Assembly: GCA_013373085.1 (NCBI GenBank)
Contig: JABXIM010000173.1
Coordinates: forward strand, 1 to 38,740
DNA: 38,740 nucleotides
Source: Oceanospirillaceae bacterium
GTDB taxonomy: Bacteria > Pseudomonadota > Gammaproteobacteria > Pseudomonadales > Balneatricaceae
Direction of reading: 5' to 3'
A program made the position numbers and the translations under genes. Shown here one piece after another: positions 24,335 to 31,685 of this stretch. The notes below the pieces were generated by a model that searched no databases, had not been told where the DNA came from, and was given only the letters and a program-made list of their open reading frames with translations. How positions within the stretch are numbered: the stretch's first letter is position 1; the number at the start of each line of letters is the position of its first letter.

Positions 24335-24430
24335 CCTTTGCTCTCTCCGTCCAGTCCCGCTTCCGCCCGGGCACCCCGCCGCGCGCGCTGTCCCGTACTC
24401 TAACATAGCTACAGGGCCAAAAGTAGCCGC

Positions 24431-26647
24431 TTAACCCGCTGACCAATAACGCTTTTTCACCTGTCGCCAGACACGCGCGCGACACTCGCCGGGCGCGGCC
24501 ACCAGCTCGATCGCACCGCTTTTCGCCGTGCTCAGGGTGGCGGCGCCGGCAGCGCTGAAGCGCGCCACCACCTCAGGCGCCGGATGGCCGTAGGGATTCA
24601 GGTAACCGGCGCTGAACAGCACCGTTTGCGGCCGGGTCGCCGCGACGAAGGCTTCGCTGGACGAACTGCCACTGCCATGATGGGACGCCAGCAGCCAGGT
24701 CACCGGCGACAGCCCCTGGTCCACCAGGCGCCGCTCGACACCGCTGCCGATATCGCCGGTCAGCAGCAGCCGGCAGCCGTGCGCCTCGATCAGCAGCACG
24801 CAGGAACTGTCGTTCTCGTTCGCACCGCCACCGCCGTGCAGGTAACGAAACCGCGCCGCACCCCAGCGCCAGTGGTCGCCGGCGCGGCAGGCGCCGTATC
24901 CCTCCCCGGCCTGCAAGGCGGCACTGCCGGACACCCGGTGAGCGACACTCAGCCGCTCCAGCACCCGCTCCCGGCCTCCGGCGTGATCGTTGTCGGCATG
25001 GCTGAGCACCAGGCGGTCGAGATGCCGCACGCCATCCCGGTGCAACAGCGGCAGCACGGCACGCTCGAACGCGGTGGCGCCGCTGGAGTAGCCCGGGCCG
25101 GTATCGTACAGCAACCGGCGGCCGGCGCTTTCCGCCAGCACCGCCACGCCTTGGCCGACGTCAAACACCCAGACCCGCAGACCGTCTCGCGTCCCGCTGG
25201 CAGCCGGCATACCGAACAGCGTCAACGCCCAGACCGCCAGCGCCAGCAGTCGGGCCGGCATGGATAGCGGCAACACCAGCACCGCGGCAGCCAACAGCGC
25301 CAGTGCCAGCAGCGGCCAGGCCGGCACCGCGAACTGCGCCGCCGCCCCGTCCCAGCCCGCCAGTACCCCGAGCCCGCGCCAGAGTCCGCCGACCAGAGCC
25401 TCGTAGACCCCCACCGGCCAGTCGCTGCCGGCCCAGACACCCAGCAGCAGCGGCCCCAGCCCCAGAATCAGCAGCGGTAGCAGCGGGATCGCCAGCAGAT
25501 TGACCAGCGGACCGATCAGCGAAAGCTCGCCAAACATGCCCAGCAGCAACGGCGTCATCAGGCAAAAAATCGCCAGTTGGGTGCGCAACAGTCGCTGCCA
25601 GAGCGGATGTCGTCCCCGTTCCTGGCTCAGCAGCAACAGCACCGCCACCGCGCCGAACGAAAGCCACAAACCCGGCTCCAGCACCGCCAGTGGCTGCAGG
25701 GTCAATACCAGCCCCAGCGCCAGCCACCAGCGCCGCCAGACGGGCAGCGGCACCAGCCAGAAACTCGACAGCAGCAGCGCCGCGGCCATGATCCAGGCCC
25801 GCTGCGTCGCCAGCCCCGTCCCCGCCAGCATCACGTAGCCACCGCTGAACAAAAGTGCGAGCCCCACCGGCAGCACACGAACCGCAAAGCCCGGTAACCA
25901 GCGGGTCGGGCACAGCCAGCAGGCCCCGCGCCCCAGCAGCCAGCCGAAAGCGACAAGGATGCCGATATGCAGCCCGCTGACCACCAGCAGGTGCACGGTA
26001 CCGGTGCGCCTCAACCGCTTCCAGTCCTGCTCGTCGAGACCGCGACGGTCACCGAGCAGCAGCGCGCGCGCCAGCGCCGCCACCTTGCTATCGGTGACCG
26101 CTCCATCCAGCGCTTCGGCCAGCATCGCCCGCAGGCCGTCGATGCCCGGGCGGCGCCCTTCCCGCACCACCTCGCCACGCACGTAGCCGGTCGCGTCAAT
26201 GCCCCGCGCCAGCGCCCAGCGCTCGTAATCGAATGACGCCGGATTCCAGAGTCCGCGGGGCGGTTTGAGACGCGCCTGCAGCGTAACGCGATCGCCCGGA
26301 TACAATCGGAAGGAGGGATCATACCAGCCCAGCCGGACACGCCGAACCCGGCTGCCATCCCGTTCCAGTAACCGCAGGTCGAAACGCTGCACCCGGTCGG
26401 ACTGCTGCGGCAGCCCGGTCACGATACCGGACAGTCGGTGGTCACGCCCCTGCATATCAGGATCCAGCCGATGCCACAGCTGCCAGTGACCGTAACTGAT
26501 CGCCACCAGCAGCCCCAGCCAGAATGGCAGGCCATAGCGCCGCCAGGGTGCACTGATCAGCAGCGGCGCGAATAACAGCCAGACCCAGCCGTGCGGCAGC
26601 GACGGCAGAAAGGCACCGGCCAGTATGCCGGCAACGTAGAAGATCAT
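24431..26647 (-). CDS. comEC: ComEC/Rec2 DNA-uptake channel protein
   Basis: 738 aa from ATG 26647, which has AGGG just before it and begins directly with membrane segment MIFYVAGILAGAF. N-terminal DUF4131 region with OB-like fold (about 60-190), the multi-spanning Competence domain (about 215-480; GTVHLLVVSGLHIG), and a C-terminal metallo-beta-lactamase-like domain (about 500-738) with LSHADNDHAGG and LLLTGDIGSG. In transformable bacteria ComEC passes single-stranded DNA across the inner membrane, and the C-terminal domain may degrade the other strand. Metal ligands look intact, so competence is possible; no other competence gene is in this window. Confidence 0.94.
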   Translation of the reverse strand: MIFYVAGILAGAFLPSLPHGWVWLLFAPLLISAPWRRYGLPFWLGLLVAISYGHWQLWHRLDPDMQGRDHRLSGIVTGLPQQSDRVQRFDLRLLERDGSRVRRVRLGWYDPSFRLYPGDRVTLQARLKPPRGLWNPASFDYERWALARGIDATGYVRGEVVREGRRPGIDGLRAMLAEALDGAVTDSKVAALARALLLGDRRGLDEQDWKRLRRTGTVHLLVVSGLHIGILVAFGWLLGRGACWLCPTRWLPGFAVRVLPVGLALLFSGGYVMLAGTGLATQRAWIMAAALLLSSFWLVPLPVWRRWWLALGLVLTLQPLAVLEPGLWLSFGAVAVLLLLSQERGRHPLWQRLLRTQLAIFCLMTPLLLGMFGELSLIGPLVNLLAIPLLPLLILGLGPLLLGVWAGSDWPVGVYEALVGGLWRGLGVLAGWDGAAAQFAVPAWPLLALALLAAAVLVLPLSMPARLLALAVWALTLFGMPAASGTRDGLRVWVFDVGQGVAVLAESAGRRLLYDTGPGYSSGATAFERAVLPLLHRDGVRHLDRLVLSHADNDHAGGRERVLERLSVAHRVSGSAALQAGEGYGACRAGDHWRWGAARFRYLHGGGGANENDSSCVLLIEAHGCRLLLTGDIGSGVERRLVDQGLSPVTWLLASHHGSGSSSSEAFVAATRPQTVLFSAGYLNPYGHPAPEVVARFSAAGAATLSTAKSGAIELVAAPGECRARVWRQVKKRYWSAG

Positions 26648-26777
26648 CCCTGATCCCTCGGGCTTGTCATCGGGGCCCATCCCGGGCCCCGGCGAAGGTC
26701 CGCGGCAGCTATCGCCGCATACCGGACAAAGAAACCCTGTGCCGCGACTCATCACGGAATCGCAACCTATTAGCAGG

Positions 26778-26806
26778 TTCCCTTAATCACAACCTCTGGG
26801 CATAAT
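26778..26806 (+). promoter_or_regulatory. possible promoter of the DUF2062 gene
   Basis: TTCCCT (26778-26783) and CATAAT (26801-26806) are 17 bp apart, about 55 bp before the start codon at 26863. Both boxes are imperfect. The 215-bp gap to comEC also contains a GGGCCC-rich inverted repeat near 26675-26695 and no other recognisable signal. Confidence 0.4.
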
Positions 26807-26862
26807 ATAGCGCCTTGAGCTCTGGTTCCCAGCGCGCCACTCTAGTCCAGCAAGTCGAACCC

Positions 26863-27405
26863 ATGCCGCGAAAGCTGATCAAGAAATACATGCCAGATGC
26901 GCACAGGGTGCGATCGCACCGACACCTGAGCTGGCTTGGCGACCACCTCCACGACCCCAACCTGTTCCACCTCACCCGAAAATCGGTTTCCCGCGCAACG
27001 CTCGTCGGTATCTTCTGCGCCTTTCTGCCGATACCGCTGCAGATGCTGGTGGCAGCGATCATCGCGGTCGTGGCGCGCTCGAACCTGCCCATCTCGGTAG
27101 GTCTGGTGTGGCTGACCAATCCGCTGACCATGCCGCCGGTTTTCTACTTCACCTATAACGTCGGCACGTTCCTGCTCGATGCACCAACCAAGCACGTGGA
27201 GTTTGATCTGTCGCTGGCGAACCTCGGCGCCGAGATCGCCGCGGTCTGGTGGCCGCTACTGCTCGGCTCGGTGATCTGCGGAATCTTTTTCGCCGCCCTG
27301 GGATACGCGGCCGTGCAGCTATTCTGGATCTGGCACGTCAACCGCAGCTGGAAACGCCGCTCGGAATCGCGCGACAAGAAGAAAGACGAAAGCGGTAAGC
27401 AGTAA
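26863..27405 (+). CDS. DUF2062 membrane protein
   Basis: 180 aa from MPRKLIKKYMPD, the usual start of the family; an open extension to 26815 is not needed. Cytoplasmic N-terminus, then membrane helices at ATLVGIFCAFLPIPLQMLVAA, VGLVWLTNPLTMPPVFYFTYN and LLLGSVICGIFFAALGYAAV, with the family's NPLTMPP motif, and a basic C-terminal tail. Function unknown. The Pseudomonas homologue also sits between comA(comEC) and lol genes, which supports the assignment. Confidence 0.93.
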   Translation: MPRKLIKKYMPDAHRVRSHRHLSWLGDHLHDPNLFHLTRKSVSRATLVGIFCAFLPIPLQMLVAAIIAVVARSNLPISVGLVWLTNPLTMPPVFYFTYNVGTFLLDAPTKHVEFDLSLANLGAEIAAVWWPLLLGSVICGIFFAALGYAAVQLFWIWHVNRSWKRRSESRDKKKDESGKQ

Positions 27406-27497
27406 GCGAAGCCCGCCTCTAAATCCGCAGATAAGATCAAGCGCCGCGCAACCCGTCAGTCCGAGTGCGGCTTACCGCTTGCTCTCTATCAGACTGA

Positions 27498-28181
27498 TCA
27501 GCTAATCGAATGCAGTTTGCCGTCGCGCAGTTCGAGGCGGCGATCCATCCGCGCAGCGAGCTCGGTGTCGTGGGTCACGACGATAAAGGACACGCCGGTG
27601 CGATTGTTGAGGTCGTCCATCAACGCCTGCACTTCCGCGGCGGTGTGGCGGTCGAGGTTGCCGGTTGGCTCGTCCATCAGCACGCAGGCCGGCTCCGTCA
27701 CCAGCGCCCGCGCAATCGCCACCCGCTGACGTTCGCCACCGCTCAGCTGCGGCGGCTTGTGTTTCAGCCGCGCACCCAGCCCCACCGCTTCCAGTATCCG
27801 CGCCGCCGCGGACTGCGCCTCTGCGATCGGCGCGCCGCGGATCAGCAGCGGCATCGCCGCGTTCTCCAGCGCCGTGAACTCCGGCAGCAAGTGATGAAAC
27901 TGGTAGACGAAACCGAGCACGCGGTTGCGGATTTCGCAGCGCTTGCGTTCCGAGACCGCGTACAGGTCTTCGCCGCCGACCTCGACCCGCCCGGTGGAGG
28001 GCATATCCAGACCGCCGAGAATGTTCATCAGGGTGCTCTTGCCGGAACCCGAGCTGCCGATAATCGCCACCCGCTCGCCCGGCGCCACTTCGAACTCGAC
28101 CTGGCTCAGTACCTGCAAATGACTGCCGCCCTCGCGGTACACCTTGTCGATACCCTGCGCCAGCATGACCGCATTATTCAT
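27498..28181 (-). CDS. lolD: LolD ATPase of lipoprotein-releasing ABC transporter
   Basis: 227 aa. Walker [10 protein letters not shown] (about residues 42-50), Q-loop [11 protein letters not shown], signature [15 protein letters not shown], Walker [14 protein letters not shown] and H-loop VVTHD are complete. LolD powers extraction of outer-membrane lipoproteins from the inner membrane to LolA. Its start overlaps the permease stop by 8 bp, so they are coupled. Confidence 0.97.
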   Translation of the reverse strand: MNNAVMLAQGIDKVYREGGSHLQVLSQVEFEVAPGERVAIIGSSGSGKSTLMNILGGLDMPSTGRVEVGGEDLYAVSERKRCEIRNRVLGFVYQFHHLLPEFTALENAAMPLLIRGAPIAEAQSAAARILEAVGLGARLKHKPPQLSGGERQRVAIARALVTEPACVLMDEPTGNLDRHTAAEVQALMDDLNNRTGVSFIVVTHDTELAARMDRRLELRDGKLHSIS

Positions 28182-29418
28182 AGCGCAGCGCCTCCGCAGG
28201 CTGGGTACGCGACGCGCGCCACGCCGGATACAGGGTTGCGAGGAAGCTGATCAGCAGCGCCGAACCGCAGATCAGGTAGACGTCCGGCCACTGCAATTGC
28301 GATGGCAGGTAGCTGATAAAATACACGTCCGCCGACAGGAACTGGATACCGAGCGCCCGCTCCAGCCAGGCCACCGCGTCCGTCACCGTCAGCGCCAGCA
28401 GCACACCGAGGCCGGTGCCGAGCAATGTGCCGACAATGCCGATCAGCGAGCCCTGCACCATGAAGATACGCATGATGCGGCCCGGCGTCGCGCCCAGGGT
28501 ACGCAGGATGGCGATGTCGGCCTTCTTGTCGGTCACCACCATCACCAGCGTCGAAACGATATTGAACGCCGCGACAAAGACGATCAGGAACAGCAGCAGG
28601 CCGATCATGCGCTTTTCCATCTGGATCGCCTGAAACAGGTTGCCGTGACTGCGGGTCCAGTCGTTGACCAGGTAGCTGCCGCCAAGCTCGGCGGCGATCT
28701 GCCGCACCTCTGACGGCGCCTCGAACAGGTCGGCGAAACGCAGCCGGATACCGTCGACGGCATCGCCCTGGCGCTTGATCACGCCGGCATCGTGCAGACC
28801 GATATAGGCGAGACTGGCATCGAGCTCGGCGCCGACCTCGAACACGCCGACGACGTCGAAACGCTTGAGCCGCGGCACCACGCCGGCGACGCTGACCGAG
28901 GCCTCCGGCAGCACCAGCGTAACCTTGTCGCCGACCGATACGCCAAGCGAACGCGCCAGCAGCGCGCCGAGCACGATACCGAAACGCTGCTGCTCCAGCG
29001 CCTCCAGGCTGCCCTGGCGCATATGCTGGCCAATGATGGACACATCCGGCTCGCGCTCAGGATCGATGCCGTAGACCAGCACCCCGTGGACGCGTCCACC
29101 CTGGGTCAGCATGGCCTGGGCCTGAATGTAGGGCGCGGTGCCGAGCACATCGGGATTCTCGGCGATGCGGTCGGCCAGCTCCGGCCAGTTCTGCAGCGGC
29201 TCGCCGTACCCCGAAATGGTGGCGTGCGGCACCATGCCCAGGATGCGTTCCTTGAGCTCGCGGTCGAAACCGTTCATCACCGACAGCACAACGATCAGCG
29301 CAGCGACACCGAGCATGAGCCCGAGCATCGACACCAGGGAGATGAACGAGATGAAGTGGTTGCTGCGTTTGGCGCCGGTGTAGCGCAGCCCCACGTACAG
29401 GGAAAATGGTCTGAACAT
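28174..29418 (-). CDS. LolC/LolE-type lipoprotein-releasing permease
   Basis: 414 aa. N-terminal [30 protein letters not shown] is the first membrane helix with the family signature; a large periplasmic MacB-like domain (about 50-240) and three C-terminal helices of the FtsX fold ([57 protein letters not shown]) follow. Only one permease gene is linked to lolD, whereas Pseudomonas has lolC and lolE flanking lolD. It may therefore act as a homodimer (LolF-type), unless a second permease is encoded elsewhere. Confidence 0.94.
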   Translation of the reverse strand: MFRPFSLYVGLRYTGAKRSNHFISFISLVSMLGLMLGVAALIVVLSVMNGFDRELKERILGMVPHATISGYGEPLQNWPELADRIAENPDVLGTAPYIQAQAMLTQGGRVHGVLVYGIDPEREPDVSIIGQHMRQGSLEALEQQRFGIVLGALLARSLGVSVGDKVTLVLPEASVSVAGVVPRLKRFDVVGVFEVGAELDASLAYIGLHDAGVIKRQGDAVDGIRLRFADLFEAPSEVRQIAAELGGSYLVNDWTRSHGNLFQAIQMEKRMIGLLLFLIVFVAAFNIVSTLVMVVTDKKADIAILRTLGATPGRIMRIFMVQGSLIGIVGTLLGTGLGVLLALTVTDAVAWLERALGIQFLSADVYFISYLPSQLQWPDVYLICGSALLISFLATLYPAWRASRTQPAEALRYE

Positions 29419-29477
29419 GCGCCGGATTAAACCACAGCGGCCCCTATAACTCTAACCAAATCAGATAAATAATTGCG

Positions 29478-29483
29478 TATACT
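29478..29483 (+). promoter_or_regulatory. candidate -10 box for the pilZ-tus operon
   Basis: TATACT, 34 bp before the PilZ start, in the 98-bp divergent region. The matching -35 position (29455-29460, ACCAAA) is poor, suggesting a weak or activated promoter. Confidence 0.45.
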
Positions 29484-29516
29484 GATCCCAACGAGGGATT
29501 TTGCGAGAAAGCAGAA

Positions 29517-30089
29517 ATGAGCCAGGATCGTCGTCAGTTTTATCGTATCGACCACCAGGTCGCACTGGAGTATCGGGTGGTGCCCGAGACCGATGTGATG
29601 AACAGCGCCCGCCCCTACCAGTTCGACGTTTCGCCGCATTTCCTGCTGCTCGGCGAACTGCAGGCGCTGGACAGCGAAACCGGCCACCTGCTGCGCAAGA
29701 TCGGCGAGAGCCAGCCCGATATCGCCGCCTACCTCAAGCTGATCAACACCAAGATCGACATGCTCGCCAACAGCCTGGTATCGCAGGAGCTGACCGATAC
29801 CTCGGGCCTGCGCCTGAAGTCGATCAACCTCAGCGAGGGTGGCCTGTCGTTCGACAGCAATCAGTCGCTGCGCCAGGGCGACTACCTGGCGCTGAAGCTG
29901 GTCTTCCCGGAGAACCACCTCGGCCTGCTGCTCTATGCCCGCGTGCAACGCTGCGCGCCGACCAAGGACGGCTTCCATATCGCCATCGAGTTCTTCAAGC
30001 TGACCGAAAGCTGCCGCACCCTGATCGCCCGCTACATTCTCGAGGCCCAGGCGCGGGAGCGGAAACAGCGACTCGGTCACGATGCCTGA
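29517..30089 (+). CDS. PilZ-domain protein (c-di-GMP binding candidate)
   Basis: 190 aa. Cyclic-di-GMP motifs are visible in unusual spacing: an RxxxR-like RRQFYRI at residues 5-11 and NLSEGGLSF (D/NxSxxG) near residue 104. About 90 helical residues separate them, followed by a beta-barrel half (GDYLALKLVFPENHLGLLLYARV). This split form is the YcgR-unlike type found beside lol genes in pseudomonads. It overlaps the Tus-like gene by 8 bp, so the two are co-translated. A cytoplasmic effector; partners unknown. Confidence 0.88.
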   Translation: MSQDRRQFYRIDHQVALEYRVVPETDVMNSARPYQFDVSPHFLLLGELQALDSETGHLLRKIGESQPDIAAYLKLINTKIDMLANSLVSQELTDTSGLRLKSINLSEGGLSFDSNQSLRQGDYLALKLVFPENHLGLLLYARVQRCAPTKDGFHIAIEFFKLTESCRTLIARYILEAQARERKQRLGHDA

Positions 30090-30954
30090 TTCCCATCCGG
30101 CGCTCGCCACCGAGCTGCTCGAGTCGTTCGATGCCCTGAGCCGGGCACTCACCCGTTTCAGCACCCTGATGCAGGACAGCGACCGCGCGCTCTGGCTGCC
30201 GCTGCACGACAGCGAACTCGAGGTCGGCGAAAAAGCCATGGCGATCTCGTTGATCGCCGATATCTGGTACCGCGACGGTCAGGACGGCCGCCGCACCCGC
30301 AGTCGTCACGGCCTGATCGGTGCGGGCCCCGAGCTGCTCGACGCCACCCGGGCGCTGAACGCCTGCAAAGCGGACTTTCAACAGGCCGCGACCAGCCTCA
30401 ACGCCGATCATCTGCGCGAACTGCCGCTGCGCCTGGCGCACCGCGCCGGAGCCCTGGCGGAAATTTTGAATCTCCACGGCCTCGGCCGCATCCATCTCAA
30501 GCAGTGCTACCGGCAGGTACCGCTGCTCGACCGGACCCCGACCCGGGTCGGGTTCAACTGGTACAGCAGCGGCCGCAGCATCCGCAGACTCAGTGCGGCC
30601 GATGCGATGAAGATGCTGCTGAAACTCGACCAGAGCCAGCCCCATGTGCAACTCCAGCTCGAACGCCTGTCGCCGCTGCCGCAGCATACGCCCCTGGCCC
30701 AGCTGCAGACGCAGGTTCCGGTGATGCGCGCCAACATCGGCTGGAAAACCGACGCCGGCTGGGAACGCCAGGCACGCAACTGCCCGTTGCCGCTGGTGTT
30801 CCCACTGGACGCCGGCAAACCGCTGCCGGAGCACAACAGACCCGACCTGATGCCGCCGATCGGGCGCCAGCGCGCCGAGCGCTCCGACGCCCGCATCGAC
30901 CCCGACCCTTTTTTGCCAAGCCTGCGCATTCATAAATATCTGAGGAGCCTATGA
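30082..30954 (+). CDS. tus: Tus-family replication-terminus site-binding protein
   Basis: 290 aa against 309 for E. coli Tus. Identification rests on remembered sequence similarity in the C-terminal half. LLDRTPTRVGFNWYSSG followed by SIRRLSAADAMKMLLKL matches the Tus segment with VLHDPATLRFGWANKH and its following helix. The final third (VPVMRANIGWKTD, ARNCPLPLVFP, and the last strand LPSLRIHKYL) matches Tus VKVQPIARVWYKGD, HACPTPLIALI and IPRLHLYV in order and spacing. Tus binds Ter sites and blocks forks in one direction. The first 100 residues are helical and divergent. It overlaps the PilZ gene, and its stop lies inside an arm of palindromic element copy 2. Confidence 0.8.
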   Translation: MPDSHPALATELLESFDALSRALTRFSTLMQDSDRALWLPLHDSELEVGEKAMAISLIADIWYRDGQDGRRTRSRHGLIGAGPELLDATRALNACKADFQQAATSLNADHLRELPLRLAHRAGALAEILNLHGLGRIHLKQCYRQVPLLDRTPTRVGFNWYSSGRSIRRLSAADAMKMLLKLDQSQPHVQLQLERLSPLPQHTPLAQLQTQVPVMRANIGWKTDAGWERQARNCPLPLVFPLDAGKPLPEHNRPDLMPPIGRQRAERSDARIDPDPFLPSLRIHKYLRSL

Positions 30955-31210
30955 GTAAGTCCCAATCGGTCTCTGGCTTGCAGCGCGAGCTGGAGTCGAG
31001 GCGCAGTTTCGAAGGCATGGTGGGGCCCTGTCGAGAAGCTGCAACAAAGAGTCCTGCTCGCGCTGCAAGCCCCGGAGGGCGGCTCCTGAAGCACTCATCT
31101 GCCGCGTTGCGGCGTTTGGAAAGGGCTACGGCCATTCCCTTCACACCGCGCCTTGCAGCTCCGCGCTTCAGGAGCCGCAGAGGACAACTGGGACTTATTC
31201 ATAGGCTCCT
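30943..31210. repeat. nested-palindrome intergenic element, copy 2
   Basis: 268 bp bounded by 22-bp inverted arms (30943-30964 and 31189-31210; 21 of 22 pairs, the exception G-T). Unit A is 30975-31071 (97 bp; base 30975-30990/31056-31071, 16 perfect pairs) with the core AAGGCATGGTGG at 31012-31023. Unit B is 31079-31178 (base 31079-31092/31165-31178, 14 perfect pairs; apical AAGGG/CCCTT at 31121-31141). The left arm includes the last codons and TGA of tus; the right arm ends three bases before the next gene's ATG. Layout and core agree with copy 1, while arm and stem sequences differ. Confidence 0.87.
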
Positions 31211-31213
31211 TAC

Positions 31214-31507
31214 ATGACCGACAAGAAGACCCGATTGCTGCACCATATCGCCACCGCCCTGGGACTGCTGTTCCTCGGCGGCTGGTTTCTGCTGTTCAAG
31301 ACCCTGGGGATACTCGACTGGATCGTCGGGCTGGTGCCGCAAAGCCATGCCGGCGCCGGATTGATGATCGCCATTGCGGCGGTGATGCTGCCGGCCTTCT
31401 TTATCTGGAAGCTTTACAACCGCTGGGTCGAGAAACGCCTGCAGATTCGCGGCATCTATTACGAAGATCACTATTACGGCAAGCCGGACGACAAGTCCGA
31501 CGACTGA
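31214..31507 (+). CDS. small two-TM membrane protein, unknown
   Basis: 97 aa. Two hydrophobic segments: ATALGLLFLGGWFLLFKTLG (about 13-32) and GLMIAIAAVMLPAFFIWKL (about 49-67), then a basic and finally acidic cytoplasmic tail (GKPDDKSDD). No family recognised. The start is three bases after the palindromic element and has no Shine-Dalgarno; the region that should hold it is inside the element's arm, so translation may depend on that structure or on coupling to tus. Confidence 0.72.
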   Translation: MTDKKTRLLHHIATALGLLFLGGWFLLFKTLGILDWIVGLVPQSHAGAGLMIAIAAVMLPAFFIWKLYNRWVEKRLQIRGIYYEDHYYGKPDDKSDD

Positions 31508-31539
31508 TCGCCGCGCCCGAATTATTCGCTGCGGGGCTC

Positions 31540-31648
31540 AGCTCCCACTGATGGTGGACAAATGGTGTGGGAGCGCCGCCCCCGGTGCGAATGCTTTTCG
31601 TCCTGCCCCGGCATCAAAAACTGCTTCGCGGCGAGGCGCCACTCCCAC
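31540..31648. repeat. REP-like inverted repeat between convergent genes
   Basis: GTGGGAGCGCCGCC (31567-31580) and GGCGCCACTCCCAC (31635-31648) are opposing arms, with a third partial arm AGCTCCCAC at 31541-31549. The arms resemble Pseudomonas REP sequences (GTGGGAGC... type) arranged as a head-to-head pair. It lies between convergent genes and could terminate both transcripts. No REP-associated transposase is nearby. Confidence 0.65.
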
Positions 31649-31685
31649 GAGGAGAAGCGGCATCCCCGCCGCGAACAAACCGGCG

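Noticed and set aside
24335-24406. N-terminal extension of ExbB
   Set aside because: Gly/Arg-rich and unlike the family; GTG 24334 has a ribosome-binding site.
29419-29516. Ter site in the promoter ahead of the pilZ-tus operon, by analogy with E. coli TerB
   Set aside because: The closest string (CCTATAACTCTAACC) lacks the GTTGTAAC core and would be over-reading.
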